A DNA stretch of 13,511 nt from Candidatus Faecousia faecipullorum (GTDB lineage: Bacteria > Bacillota > Clostridia > Oscillospirales > Oscillospiraceae): contig DVJG01000020.1 in NCBI GenBank assembly GCA_018710805.1, forward strand, positions 1 to 13,511. The letters are read 5' to 3'. A program made the translations under genes and the position numbers. The notes below the pieces were generated by a model. It saw only the letters and a program-made list of their open reading frames with translations. It had not been told where the DNA came from and made no database searches. Below are positions 6,691-13,236 of this stretch, piece by piece (position 1 is the stretch's first letter; every line of letters starts with the position of its first letter).

Positions 6691-7419
6691 ATGGACGTAC
6701 AGAAGCTTCTCATTGCGGATTACAATGAGGACTTCCGGGAGGCGCTCAAAACCTACCTGGCGGGGAAATATCAGATTTTTACCTGCGACAATGGCAGGGA
6801 AGCCATCGAGATTTTGAAACGTGAGAATTGCCAGCTGATGATACTGGACCTGGTCCTTGCCGGCATGGACGGCATCAGTCTTCTCAACGTCATGCTGGAG
6901 GCAGGGCTTACGCCAAAGGTCATGGTGGTCAGCGCATTTCTCAGCCCCTTCAGCGAGGAAATGGTAGGCAGGCTCCGGGTGTGCTACGCCATCCGAAAGC
7001 CCTGTGACCTGGACGTTGTCGCCGCCAGGCTTGCAGAACTCGCCGTCCCCATCCACTCGCTTCTGCCCGACAGCCGGGCCTATCTTTCGGACCTGCTCCG
7101 CTCTTTGCATCTGACCTCCAAGCACAACGGCTTTGGCTACCTGGTGGAGGCCATTCGCCTGCGGGCCCGGAACCCCGGGGATCCCATTACCAAGGTCCTC
7201 TATCCTGCGGTCGGGGAGATCTGCGGCTGTACGGGCCGCCAGGTGGAGCGCTCCATCCGCAGCGCGCTTACCGCCGCATGGTGCTATCAGGAAGACGGAA
7301 TCTGGAAGCGATACTTCCCTGGGCTGAAGAAACGGCCCAGCAATGCCGCCTTTATCGCTCGCATGGCTGAGGAGCTGTACGCCGCCCAGACTGCGGGACT
7401 TATCCAGCCCGAGGAATAA
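6691..7419 (+). CDS. Spo0A-like response regulator (receiver plus Spo0A C-terminal DNA-binding domain)
   Basis: A 242-residue two-domain regulator. The receiver (1-118) has the probable phosphoacceptor Asp53 in ILDLVLAGMDG, Ser81 at the Thr/Ser switch position and Lys103 in IRKP. The C-terminal domain (about 132-235) follows Spo0A closely: a LLRSLHL start, GFGYLVEAI, TKVLYPAVGEI, the recognition-helix segment GRQVERSIRSAL (182-193), and RPSNAAFIARMAEEL at the end. Spo0A is the phosphorelay-controlled master regulator of sporulation. This protein is shorter (260-270 is usual), and the second residue of the N-terminal acidic pair is Tyr11 instead of Asp (ADYNED), so it is more likely a divergent paralogue than the canonical Spo0A. 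The ATG at 6691 has AGGAGGG 7-8 bases upstream; the in-frame ATG at 6622 lies in the promoter. A terminator-like hairpin separates it from the LCP gene. Confidence 0.88.
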   Translation: MDVQKLLIADYNEDFREALKTYLAGKYQIFTCDNGREAIEILKRENCQLMILDLVLAGMDGISLLNVMLEAGLTPKVMVVSAFLSPFSEEMVGRLRVCYAIRKPCDLDVVAARLAELAVPIHSLLPDSRAYLSDLLRSLHLTSKHNGFGYLVEAIRLRARNPGDPITKVLYPAVGEICGCTGRQVERSIRSALTAAWCYQEDGIWKRYFPGLKKRPSNAAFIARMAEELYAAQTAGLIQPEE

Positions 7420-7451
7420 TCTGCCCTTTTTTTCATATCCTATATGCAAAA

Positions 7452-7486
7452 AGAAACGATGCGAAAAGCATCGTTTCTCTATTTTT
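7452..7486 (+). terminator. Terminator-like hairpin between the Spo0A-like and LCP genes
   Basis: An 11-bp perfect stem (AGAAACGATGC and its complement) with loop GAAAA is followed by CT and ATTTTT. It ends one base before the AGGAGG of the next gene, so it could terminate the upstream message or act as an attenuator. Confidence 0.8.
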
Positions 7487-7498
7487 CAGGAGGCTTTT

Positions 7499-8479
7499 AT
7501 GAGACAAAAGATACGCTCCTGCCCGGGATATGTAATTTTAAGGTTCTTTTCCATGCTTCTGGGGCTTTCGCTCTTCGGCACAGCCCTGACAAGCCTCTCC
7601 CTGGGGCAGCTGCACTATGCGGAAGGGGGATTTCAGCCGGGCGCAGCGGGTGGGTTCCTGCATAACCTGAGCGCTTCCGGCGAGACCTTCTCCGAAGGAC
7701 AAAATGCTTTGGCCGGAGACGGCGATGATACCGTGAACATTCTGCTCATCGGCCAGGACCGCCGGGAAAACGAGGGCCGCACCCGGTCCGACACCATGAT
7801 CCTCTGCTCCTTCAATAAACGCACGAAGAAGCTCACCATGGCTTCTTTCCTTCGGGACCTGTATGTGCCCATCCCCGGCTACGGCTCCGATCGTTTGAAC
7901 AGTGCCTACGTCTTTGGGGGCATGGAGCTTCTGGACAGGACCATTGAGGAGGATTTTGGGGTCCGTGTGGACGGAAATGTGGAGGTGGACTTCTCCCAGT
8001 TCACCCAGGTTGTGGATACCCTGGGCGGCGTGGAGCTGGACATCCGGGCCGATGAAGCCGAGGTCATCAACTTTGAGGCAGGTTCCAACATTTCCGCCGG
8101 GGTGAACCGTCTCAACGGCCTGCAGGCTCTGGCCTATGCCCGTATCCGCAAACTGGATGCCGACGGAGATTTCAGCCGCACCTCCAGACAGCGAAAGGTC
8201 CTGGACGCTCTTCTCACCGCCTACCGCTCTGCCAGCATCCCAACCATGCTGGCCATGACCACAAAGATTCTGCCCATGATCACCACGGACATGACGCCGC
8301 TGGAAATCGTAGGGCATTCAATGGCCATCTTTCCCTACCTCTCGTCCGCAGAGGTCGTCAGTCTGCACATCCCGGTAAGCGGCACGTTTTCCGATCAGAA
8401 CATCGACGGCATGGCCGTGCTGGTACCTGACCTTCCCGCCAACCGGGACATTCTCCGAGAGGCGCTGGCCGAAAATTAG
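7499..8479 (+). CDS. LytR-CpsA-Psr (LCP) family cell-wall glycopolymer ligase
   Basis: A 326-residue protein with one N-terminal membrane helix (about 12-34) and an extracytoplasmic LCP domain (about 78-240). Conserved residues are present: ILLIGQD (81-87), RTRSDTM with Arg96 and Asp98, the SFLRDLYVPIPG segment with Arg119, and YARIRKLDADGDFSRTSRQR (213-232) with the family Arg/Asp cluster. LCP enzymes transfer lipid-linked glycopolymers such as teichoic acids or capsule onto peptidoglycan. The ATG at 7499 is preceded by AGGAGG at 5-6 bases; longer in-frame starts would lie inside the upstream gene. About 90 residues after the core have no catalytic motif. No clear promoter is visible between this gene and the Spo0A-like gene, so expression may depend on read-through of the hairpin just upstream. 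No clear terminator follows. Confidence 0.93.
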   Translation: MRQKIRSCPGYVILRFFSMLLGLSLFGTALTSLSLGQLHYAEGGFQPGAAGGFLHNLSASGETFSEGQNALAGDGDDTVNILLIGQDRRENEGRTRSDTMILCSFNKRTKKLTMASFLRDLYVPIPGYGSDRLNSAYVFGGMELLDRTIEEDFGVRVDGNVEVDFSQFTQVVDTLGGVELDIRADEAEVINFEAGSNISAGVNRLNGLQALAYARIRKLDADGDFSRTSRQRKVLDALLTAYRSASIPTMLAMTTKILPMITTDMTPLEIVGHSMAIFPYLSSAEVVSLHIPVSGTFSDQNIDGMAVLVPDLPANRDILREALAEN

Positions 8480-8643
8480 GCACCTGTGCCCTCAGGCCAA
8501 TCGCCCAAGGATGGTTTTGTACCCTGAAACAAATTGCCATTTTTTTCCTTTTTATTAAAGAGAAATTATATCGATATTAAATGACTAAATAGAATATTAT
8601 TGGAATTATGAAAAAATAATCTGTAAACAATGCAATCTTTGAA
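8480..8643. other. AT-rich intergenic region upstream of the BlaI-type gene
   Basis: About 160 bases with no supported gene. The second half is very AT-rich, includes ATATCGATAT near 8567 and the first copy of the CTGTAAAC repeat (8621-8628). GGCAC-CT-GTGCC (8478-8489) is a short dyad without a T-run, so I do not call it a terminator. Confidence 0.5.
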
Positions 8644-8661
8644 TTGACAAAAACTGTAAAC
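8621..8661 (+). repeat. CTGTAAAC direct repeat around the BlaI promoter, candidate operator
   Basis: CTGTAAAC occurs at 8621-8628 and 8654-8661, with starts 33 bp apart (about three helical turns). The second copy lies between the -35 and -10 boxes. TGTA is the core half-site of known BlaI/MecI operators (TACA-TGTA dyads), so autoregulation is plausible. Confidence 0.5.
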
Positions 8662-8672
8662 GGGGATATAAT
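8644..8672 (+). promoter_or_regulatory. Consensus sigma-A promoter of the BlaI-type gene
   Basis: TTGACA (8644-8649), a 17-bp spacer and TATAAT (8667-8672) match consensus at every position. The leader would be only about 25 bases. Confidence 0.92.
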
Positions 8673-8703
8673 AAAGACAAATTTTCATGAAGGAGGTGTG
8701 CGG

Positions 8704-9072
8704 GTGGAACTCACAAAAAGCGAAATGGAAATCATGGACGTTCTCTGGGAAGCGCAGAAGCCCGTATCTCGTGCCGATCTGCTGGCTCATTCTGAGAATA
8801 AGACTTGGAAGGACAGCTCTGTGCACATTCTGCTAAATGGATTGCTGCAAAAAAACGCCATAGCCGAGGCCGGCCTCGTGCGGCGGAGCAAGACCTATGG
8901 CAGAGTCTTCGTTCCCACCATGACTCGTGAGGAGTATTTCGCATCTACCATTTTCAGCCACCGATGCAAGCCGGATATTGTTAAGCTGATGGAAGCCTTG
9001 CTCCGCCGGGAGGACATTACCCCGGAACAGCTGGCCGAAATCGAAGCCCTGGTAGAACAGAGAAAAAAGTGA
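8704..9072 (+). CDS. BlaI/MecI/CopY family transcriptional repressor
   Basis: A 122-residue winged-helix repressor. The family pattern is clear: LTKSEMEIMDVLWEAQKPVS (3-22), then TWKDSSVHILLNGLLQKNAI (34-53) as recognition helix region, then a wing with RRSKTYGRVFVPTMTREEY, and a C-terminal dimerisation helix rich in Leu and Glu. The GTG at 8704 is chosen because AGGAGG lies 7 bases upstream and because BlaI proteins begin at this MELTKSE; the in-frame TTG at 8644 is part of the -35 box. Classic BlaI is inactivated by a BlaR1/MecR1 sensor protease encoded next to it; no such gene is adjacent here, so this is an orphan. A terminator follows immediately. The direct repeat in its promoter suggests it represses itself. 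Its other targets are unknown; a beta-lactam role should not be assumed. Confidence 0.92.
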   Translation: MELTKSEMEIMDVLWEAQKPVSRADLLAHSENKTWKDSSVHILLNGLLQKNAIAEAGLVRRSKTYGRVFVPTMTREEYFASTIFSHRCKPDIVKLMEALLRREDITPEQLAEIEALVEQRKK

Positions 9073-9080
9073 TATTTTTC

Positions 9081-9109
9081 CGGAGCTACAGAAGTGGCTC
9101 CGTTTTTTT
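9081..9109 (+). terminator. Rho-independent terminator of the BlaI-type gene
   Basis: CGGAGCTAC and GTGGCTCCG pair (one G-T wobble) around loop AGAA, followed by seven T residues, 8 bp past the stop. Confidence 0.93.
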
Positions 9110-9162
9110 ACGGCTTAAGTGTCGAAAATGGAAAACTTTTTGCTCAAATATGCACAAAACCA

Positions 9163-9191
9163 TTGACAGCTTCCGTCCCTGGTGGTATAGT
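9163..9191 (+). promoter_or_regulatory. Promoter of the GlmU-like/glmM operon
   Basis: TTGACA (9163-9168), a 17-bp spacer ending in TGG, and TATAGT (9186-9191) give a strong sigma-A promoter with extended -10. The leader is about 40 bases. Confidence 0.88.
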
Positions 9192-9237
9192 ACCCTCATC
9201 GCGAGGTTGTTTTTGCCCGCAAAAGGAGGATTACCTT

Positions 9238-9900
9238 ATGCTGAAAACTCTGGAACTTTACGATCTGAGCCGCTCCCTGGCGGGGGCATATTTATCGGAA
9301 TTTGAATATCCCTGGCAGGCTCTGCCCAGCATAAAAAATCTGATCCTCTCCCTGGGAGAAGCCCTTGGTGAGGATTATACGGAAGTTCTGCCCCAGGTCT
9401 GGGTCCACAAAACTGCCACAGTGGCTCCTACGGCATTTTTAGGTGCACCCTGTATCATCGGACCTGGCACCGAGGTCCGGCACTGCGCCTTTATCCGGGG
9501 CTCCGCCCTGGTGGGAGAAAACTGCGTGGTGGGCAATTCTGTGGAGCTCAAGAACGCCATTCTCTTTGACGGCGTCCAGGTCCCCCACTATAACTACGTA
9601 GGCGACAGCATCCTGGGCTATAAGTCCCACATGGGCGCCGGGAGTCTGACTTCCAACGTAAAATCCGACAAGACCCTGGTGGTGGTAAAGGACGGCCAGG
9701 AACAAATTCCCACAGGCCTCAAAAAATTCGGCGCCATGGTAGGCGACTTCGTAGAAGTGGGATGCAACAGCGTCCTCAACCCCGGCACGGTCATCGGACC
9801 CCACACAAATATCTACCCCACCAGCTGTGTCCGTGGGTGCATTCCCGGACATTCCATCTATAAACTCGGCGGCGTGATTGCCCCCAAAAAGGAGATTTGA
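9238..9900 (+). CDS. GlmU-like left-handed beta-helix acyl/acetyltransferase-type protein
   Basis: A 220-residue protein made mainly of hexapeptide repeats (about 55-205) with an N-terminal helical extension, often annotated as UDP-N-acetylglucosamine pyrophosphorylase. It has no nucleotidyltransferase domain: the GxGTRM-type loop of GlmU is absent. The helix matches the GlmU acetyltransferase half: GNSVELKNA with Lys105, VPHYNYVGDS with His117 and Tyr120, and MGAGSLTSNVKSDK (132-145). These align by eye with the GlmU residues that bind glucosamine 1-phosphate and act as base. A role in acetylating glucosamine 1-phosphate, or another sugar 1-phosphate, is therefore plausible but inferred. The gene is 2 bp ahead of the glmM-type gene in the same operon, which would supply that substrate. 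AAAGGAGGA precedes the ATG by 7-8 bases. The alternative is a different sugar acetyltransferase or a structural LbH protein. Confidence 0.85.
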   Translation: MLKTLELYDLSRSLAGAYLSEFEYPWQALPSIKNLILSLGEALGEDYTEVLPQVWVHKTATVAPTAFLGAPCIIGPGTEVRHCAFIRGSALVGENCVVGNSVELKNAILFDGVQVPHYNYVGDSILGYKSHMGAGSLTSNVKSDKTLVVVKDGQEQIPTGLKKFGAMVGDFVEVGCNSVLNPGTVIGPHTNIYPTSCVRGCIPGHSIYKLGGVIAPKKEI

Positions 9901-9902
9901 CT

Positions 9903-11288
9903 ATGGGAAAGTATTTTGGCACCGACGGCTTTCGGGGCGAGGCAAACTGCACCCTTACTGCCGACCACGCTTATAAGGTAGGACGTTTTTTGGGCTGGTA
10001 TTACACCCAGCTTCGTCGTCGGGACGGCTCCGACGGCCCGGCGAGAATCGTCATCGGCAAGGACACCCGGCGCAGCAGCTATATGTTTGAGTACAGCTTG
10101 GTGGGAGGCCTGGTGGCTTCCGGAGCCGACGCCTACCTGCTCCACGTTACCACCACCCCGTCTGTGGCCTATGTGGTCCGGACCGAGGGCTTCGACTGCG
10201 GCATCATGATTTCCGCCAGCCATAACCCCTATTACGACAACGGCATCAAGCTTATCAATTCCTTCGGCGAAAAGATGGACGAGCGCCTGATTTCCCTGGT
10301 GGAAGCCTACCTGGACGGGAATCTCGTCGCCTTCGGAAAACGCTGGGAGGAGCTGCCGCTGGCAAAGCGGGACATGATCGGCAGAACCGTGGACCATGTG
10401 GCGGGCCGGAACCGCTACATCGGCTATCTCATTTCCCTGGGTATGTACTCCTTCAAGGGTGTAAAAGTGGGGCTGGACTGCGCCAACGGCTCCTCCTGGA
10501 ATATTGCAAAGGCCGTCTTTGACGCTCTGGGTGCCAAGACCTATCTCATCGGCGCGGAGCCTGACGGCTTCAATATCAACCGGGGCGTGGGCTCCACCCA
10601 TATCGAGCACCTGCAGAAGTACGTGGTGGAAAAGGGCTTGGACGTGGGCTTTGCCTACGACGGCGATGCGGACCGCTGCCTCTGCGTGGACGAAAACGGC
10701 GGCATCGTCACAGGGGATCACATCCTCTACATTTACGGCAAATATATGAAGGAGCGGGGAAAGCTCCAGGGTAACACAGTGGTTACCACCGTAATGAGCA
10801 ATTTCGGCCTCTACAAAGCCTTCGACGAGCTTGGCATCGGCTACGCCAAGACGAAGGTGGGCGATAAATACGTCTACGAATACATGATGGAAAACGGCTG
10901 CCGCCTGGGAGGCGAGCAAAGCGGCCACATCATCTTCTCCAAGTATGCCTCCACGGGAGACGGCATTCTCACCTCTTTAAAAATCATGGAGGTCATGATG
11001 GCAAGGAAAAAGAAGCTCAGTGAGCTTCAGGAGGGCTTTACCTTCTATCCCCAGGTTCTGGAAAACCTGCGGGTAGCCGACAAAGCCGCGGCTATGAACG
11101 ACCCGGATGTGCAGAAGGCCATCTCCGAAGCCGCCGGGCGGCTGGGCGATACAGGGAGAATCCTTGTAAGAGAATCCGGCACTGAACCCGTCCTCCGGGT
11201 TATGGTGGAGGCCGAAAGCAAAGAGACCTGCCAGGAAAACGTGGACAGCGTTGTGGCAGTGATCAAAGCCAAGGGCCATGCCGTGTAA
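9903..11288 (+). CDS. glmM: Phosphoglucosamine mutase (GlmM type)
   Basis: A 461-residue alpha-D-phosphohexomutase. Domain 1 has KYFGTDGFRGEAN and the active-site serine loop ISASHNPYYDNGIKL with phosphoserine Ser106. Domain 2 has the metal-binding DGDADR loop (253-258). Domain 3 has GGEQSGH (336-341), where the Gln is typical of GlmM rather than phosphomanno/glucomutases. Domain 4 has the phosphate-binding RESGTEPVLRV (423-433). GlmM converts glucosamine 6-phosphate to glucosamine 1-phosphate, the precursor of UDP-GlcNAc, in the cytosol. The start is the ATG at 9903, with AAAAAGGAG 8 bases upstream; an in-frame TTG two codons earlier is unlikely. The gene is coupled to the GlmU-like gene. 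Length is slightly above the usual 445-450. Specificity from motif only; a broader hexosamine mutase is possible. Confidence 0.92.
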   Translation: MGKYFGTDGFRGEANCTLTADHAYKVGRFLGWYYTQLRRRDGSDGPARIVIGKDTRRSSYMFEYSLVGGLVASGADAYLLHVTTTPSVAYVVRTEGFDCGIMISASHNPYYDNGIKLINSFGEKMDERLISLVEAYLDGNLVAFGKRWEELPLAKRDMIGRTVDHVAGRNRYIGYLISLGMYSFKGVKVGLDCANGSSWNIAKAVFDALGAKTYLIGAEPDGFNINRGVGSTHIEHLQKYVVEKGLDVGFAYDGDADRCLCVDENGGIVTGDHILYIYGKYMKERGKLQGNTVVTTVMSNFGLYKAFDELGIGYAKTKVGDKYVYEYMMENGCRLGGEQSGHIIFSKYASTGDGILTSLKIMEVMMARKKKLSELQEGFTFYPQVLENLRVADKAAAMNDPDVQKAISEAAGRLGDTGRILVRESGTEPVLRVMVEAESKETCQENVDSVVAVIKAKGHAV

Positions 11289-11296
11289 AACACAGT

Positions 11297-11330
11297 GAAA
11301 GCTGTCCGGCGGTTTTTCCGCAGCGCTTTC
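11297..11330 (+). other. Hairpin 1 in the glmM 3' region
   Basis: GAAAGC (11297-11302) pairs with GCTTTC (11325-11330), and inside it GCGG (11309-11312) pairs with CCGC (11318-11321) around a T-rich loop. It starts 8 bp after the glmM stop. Confidence 0.5.
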
Positions 11331-11350
11331 AGATGACTTCATCCTCCCGC

Positions 11351-11368
11351 TGGGGAGCAAGCTCCCCA
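11351..11368 (+). other. Hairpin 2 in the glmM 3' region
   Basis: TGGGGAGC and GCTCCCCA are perfect complements around a 2-base centre (a CAAG loop once the closing pair opens). It lacks a T-run. Confidence 0.6.
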
Positions 11369-11378
11369 TTTCTGCATG

Positions 11379-11409
11379 ACGCCGCCTCCTTTCGAGGCGG
11401 CGTTTTATT
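11379..11409 (+). terminator. Rho-independent terminator after glmM
   Basis: ACGCCGCCTC and GAGGCGGCGT pair around loop CTTTC, followed by TTTATT. It is about 90 bp past the glmM stop and immediately before the next promoter. Confidence 0.9.
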
Positions 11410-11410
11410 G

Positions 11411-11439
11411 TTGCAATGGGTTTCCTTTTGTGATAAAAT
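11411..11439 (+). promoter_or_regulatory. Promoter of the XRE regulator operon
   Basis: TTGCAA (11411-11416), a 17-bp spacer ending in TGA, and TAAAAT (11434-11439) give a good promoter with extended -10. GTGAT (11430-11434) and ATCAC (11448-11452) form a small dyad overlapping the -10, a possible operator for the regulator itself. Confidence 0.75.
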
Positions 11440-11465
11440 GAAGAAAAATCACCGGGAGGAAAACC

Positions 11466-12119
11466 ATGGACGACGAAAAGCTGAAATTTTTGATTGGTGA
11501 AAATATCGCTGCCTATCGTAAGCAGACGGGCCTGACCCAGGCAGGGCTGGCGGAGAAGCTCAACTACTCCGATAAGGCGGTTTCCAAATGGGAGAGAGGG
11601 GATTCCATTCCCGACGTGCTGACCCTTGCCCAGATGGCTGAGCTTTTTGGCGTTACGGTAAACGATCTTCTGACGGACCCCGACGCTTTGCCGGGAAACC
11701 CCACTGTCTTGGAGAAGGCCATGACCCAGGTCTCTGAGAAGGCCCTGCGGCGCAAACCCAATAAAAACGTGATTCTGGGGCTCTCCTCCACACTGGTGTG
11801 GTTTGTAGCCCTGTTCGTGTTTGTGATTCTCTCCTCGTTTCACTGGCTGGAGCCCTTCCACTATCTGGTGTTTCTCTACGCCATTCCGGCCAACGCCATT
11901 GTGCTTCTGAGCCTGCGCTCGGCATGGCATGACTTCCGGTGGAACAAAATTCTCATTTCCGCCATTGTATGGGGGAGCCTTCTCAGCATATATCTGACCG
12001 TGCTGGCGATTTGGGAATTCAACTTCTGGAAAATCCTGCTGCTGGGCATCCCCGGGCAGATTGCCATTTTCCTGTGGTTCCGGATGTTCCGGGTCAAGGA
12101 GGAGAAAAACGATGGATAA
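11466..12119 (+). CDS. XRE-family HTH regulator with four membrane helices
   Basis: A 217-residue protein. Residues 8-68 are a Cro/C1-type helix-turn-helix (GENIAAYRKQTGLTQAGLAE, then YSDKAVSKWERGDSIPD, then LAELF-like helix AQMAELFGVTVNDLL). After a linker come four predicted membrane helices (about 102-123, 131-151, 161-182, 188-206) and a short basic/acidic tail. This is a common Firmicutes layout: a membrane-tethered regulator, presumably responding to an envelope or membrane signal, with no enzymatic motif. The ATG at 11466 is preceded by GGGAGG at about 6 bases. Its last 8 bases overlap the 5-formyltetrahydrofolate cyclo-ligase gene, so the two are likely translated together. Targets and signal are unknown; the dyad over its own -10 hints at autoregulation. 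Confidence 0.88.
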   Translation: MDDEKLKFLIGENIAAYRKQTGLTQAGLAEKLNYSDKAVSKWERGDSIPDVLTLAQMAELFGVTVNDLLTDPDALPGNPTVLEKAMTQVSEKALRRKPNKNVILGLSSTLVWFVALFVFVILSSFHWLEPFHYLVFLYAIPANAIVLLSLRSAWHDFRWNKILISAIVWGSLLSIYLTVLAIWEFNFWKILLLGIPGQIAIFLWFRMFRVKEEKNDG

Positions 12120-12645
12120 AAAAGCCCTTCGCAGCCGGATTCGGGAGAAAAAACGGGCCATGACGGAAGAGGAGATCGTATCCCGCAGCAAAAAACTCGC
12201 CGCGCTTTTTTACGAAAGCGAAGCCTACCAAAATGCCAGGACCATCTACGGCTACCTCTCCTATAACCAGGAGGTCCGGACCGTGCCTATGCTGGAAAAG
12301 GCCCTGTCTGACGGGAAGGCCGTGGCGGTGCCCAAGGTCTATGGAGATGAGATGAAGTTCATCCTCATGACGGATCTGAGCCAGGTCTGCAAAGGCTACG
12401 CAGGGATTCCGGAACCCATTTCTGACGGTCCCGAGGCCCATGACCCCACCGCTCTGGTGCTGATGCCTGGGCTGGCTTTCGACCCCCAGGGCCACCGCAT
12501 GGGCTACGGCGGGGGATTTTATGATAAGTTTTTAGCATCGGAGCCGGAGCATCCCACCCTGGCCCTGTGCTATGAATTTCAAATGCTGCCCTATTTGGAG
12601 ACGGAACCCCACGACATTCCAGTGGACACCGTCCTCTGGGCGTAA
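12112..12645 (+). CDS. 5-formyltetrahydrofolate cyclo-ligase
   Basis: A 177-residue cytosolic enzyme that uses ATP to convert 5-formyltetrahydrofolate to 5,10-methenyltetrahydrofolate, returning the storage form of folate to one-carbon metabolism (MTHFS/YgfA/Fau family). Visible motifs: the basic N-terminal helix KKALRSRIREKKRAM, IYGYLSYNQEV, the nucleotide-binding LMPGLAFDPQGHRMGYGGGFYDKFL region (117-141; written here as its key parts LMPG, GHRMGYGGGFYD), and the C-terminal PHDIPVD (167-173). Length is typical (180-200). The start overlaps the regulator gene by 8 bp, with AAGGAGGAG 8 bases upstream inside that gene. It sits in an operon with a membrane-tethered regulator, a membrane protein and a DUF1643 gene. 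No terminator separates them. Confidence 0.95.
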   Translation: MDKKALRSRIREKKRAMTEEEIVSRSKKLAALFYESEAYQNARTIYGYLSYNQEVRTVPMLEKALSDGKAVAVPKVYGDEMKFILMTDLSQVCKGYAGIPEPISDGPEAHDPTALVLMPGLAFDPQGHRMGYGGGFYDKFLASEPEHPTLALCYEFQMLPYLETEPHDIPVDTVLWA

Positions 12646-12657
12646 GGAGAGAGAACT

Positions 12658-13236
12658 ATGCAGATATTTGCAACCTTACTCATTGCCGGGGCCGTATTCG
12701 GCCTCTGTTTTCTGGTGGACAAGGGATTTCAGAAGGCCTTCCGCAGCAAAGCCCAGCACCGCTCGGGCCTTGCGGTCCGGGTCAGCAAGCGCTACGGCGT
12801 TTTCGGTGTTATCCTCACAGCCATCGGCATCATGGCCGTCTGTGTAGGCGTTACGGGAAAAGAATGGGTGCTTCTTGCAGGCGGCATCATTGTGCTGGGC
12901 ATGGGCATTGCCCTGGCAGTTCACTACCTGAGCTTCGGCATCTTCTATGACGGGGAGTCCTTTCTGCAAAGCCGCTTCGGAAAGAAGGATGTGGTCTACC
13001 GATATGCGGACATTGTGGGGCAGAAGCTGTACATGATCCAGGGCGGCAACATCCTGGTGGAGCTGCATATGAAAAACGGTGCAACGGTGAGCCTCCAGTC
13101 CACCATGGATGGGGTCTATCCCTTCCTGGATACGGCCTTTGCCGGATGGTGCCTGGAGACCCATAGGGACCCCCAGAGCTGTGATTTCCATGACCCCAGT
13201 CAGAGCCTGTGGTTCCCCACGGTGGAGGATACGTAA
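12658..13236 (+). CDS. Membrane protein of unknown function with soluble C-terminal domain
   Basis: A 192-residue protein I do not recognise as a named family. The sequence shows membrane helices near 3-20, 47-66 and 69-92, with a basic stretch (22-46: KGFQKAFRSK, RVSKRYG) between the first two, predicted to face the cytoplasm. The C-terminal part (about 95-167) alternates short beta-like strands: FYDGESFLQSRFG, VVYRYADIV, KLYMIQGGNILVELHM, ATVSLQS, and ends in an amphipathic helix YPFLDTAFAGWCLE. That pattern resembles a bacterial PH-like domain, but this is only an inference by eye. The gene starts 12 bp after the cyclo-ligase stop with a GGAGAGAG ribosome binding site, and its stop directly abuts the next start. 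It looks intact. Confidence 0.8.
   Translation: MQIFATLLIAGAVFGLCFLVDKGFQKAFRSKAQHRSGLAVRVSKRYGVFGVILTAIGIMAVCVGVTGKEWVLLAGGIIVLGMGIALAVHYLSFGIFYDGESFLQSRFGKKDVVYRYADIVGQKLYMIQGGNILVELHMKNGATVSLQSTMDGVYPFLDTAFAGWCLETHRDPQSCDFHDPSQSLWFPTVEDT

Noticed and set aside
8478..8489. GGCAC-CT-GTGCC dyad at the end of the LCP gene as a terminator
   Set aside because: The loop is only two bases and there is no T-run.
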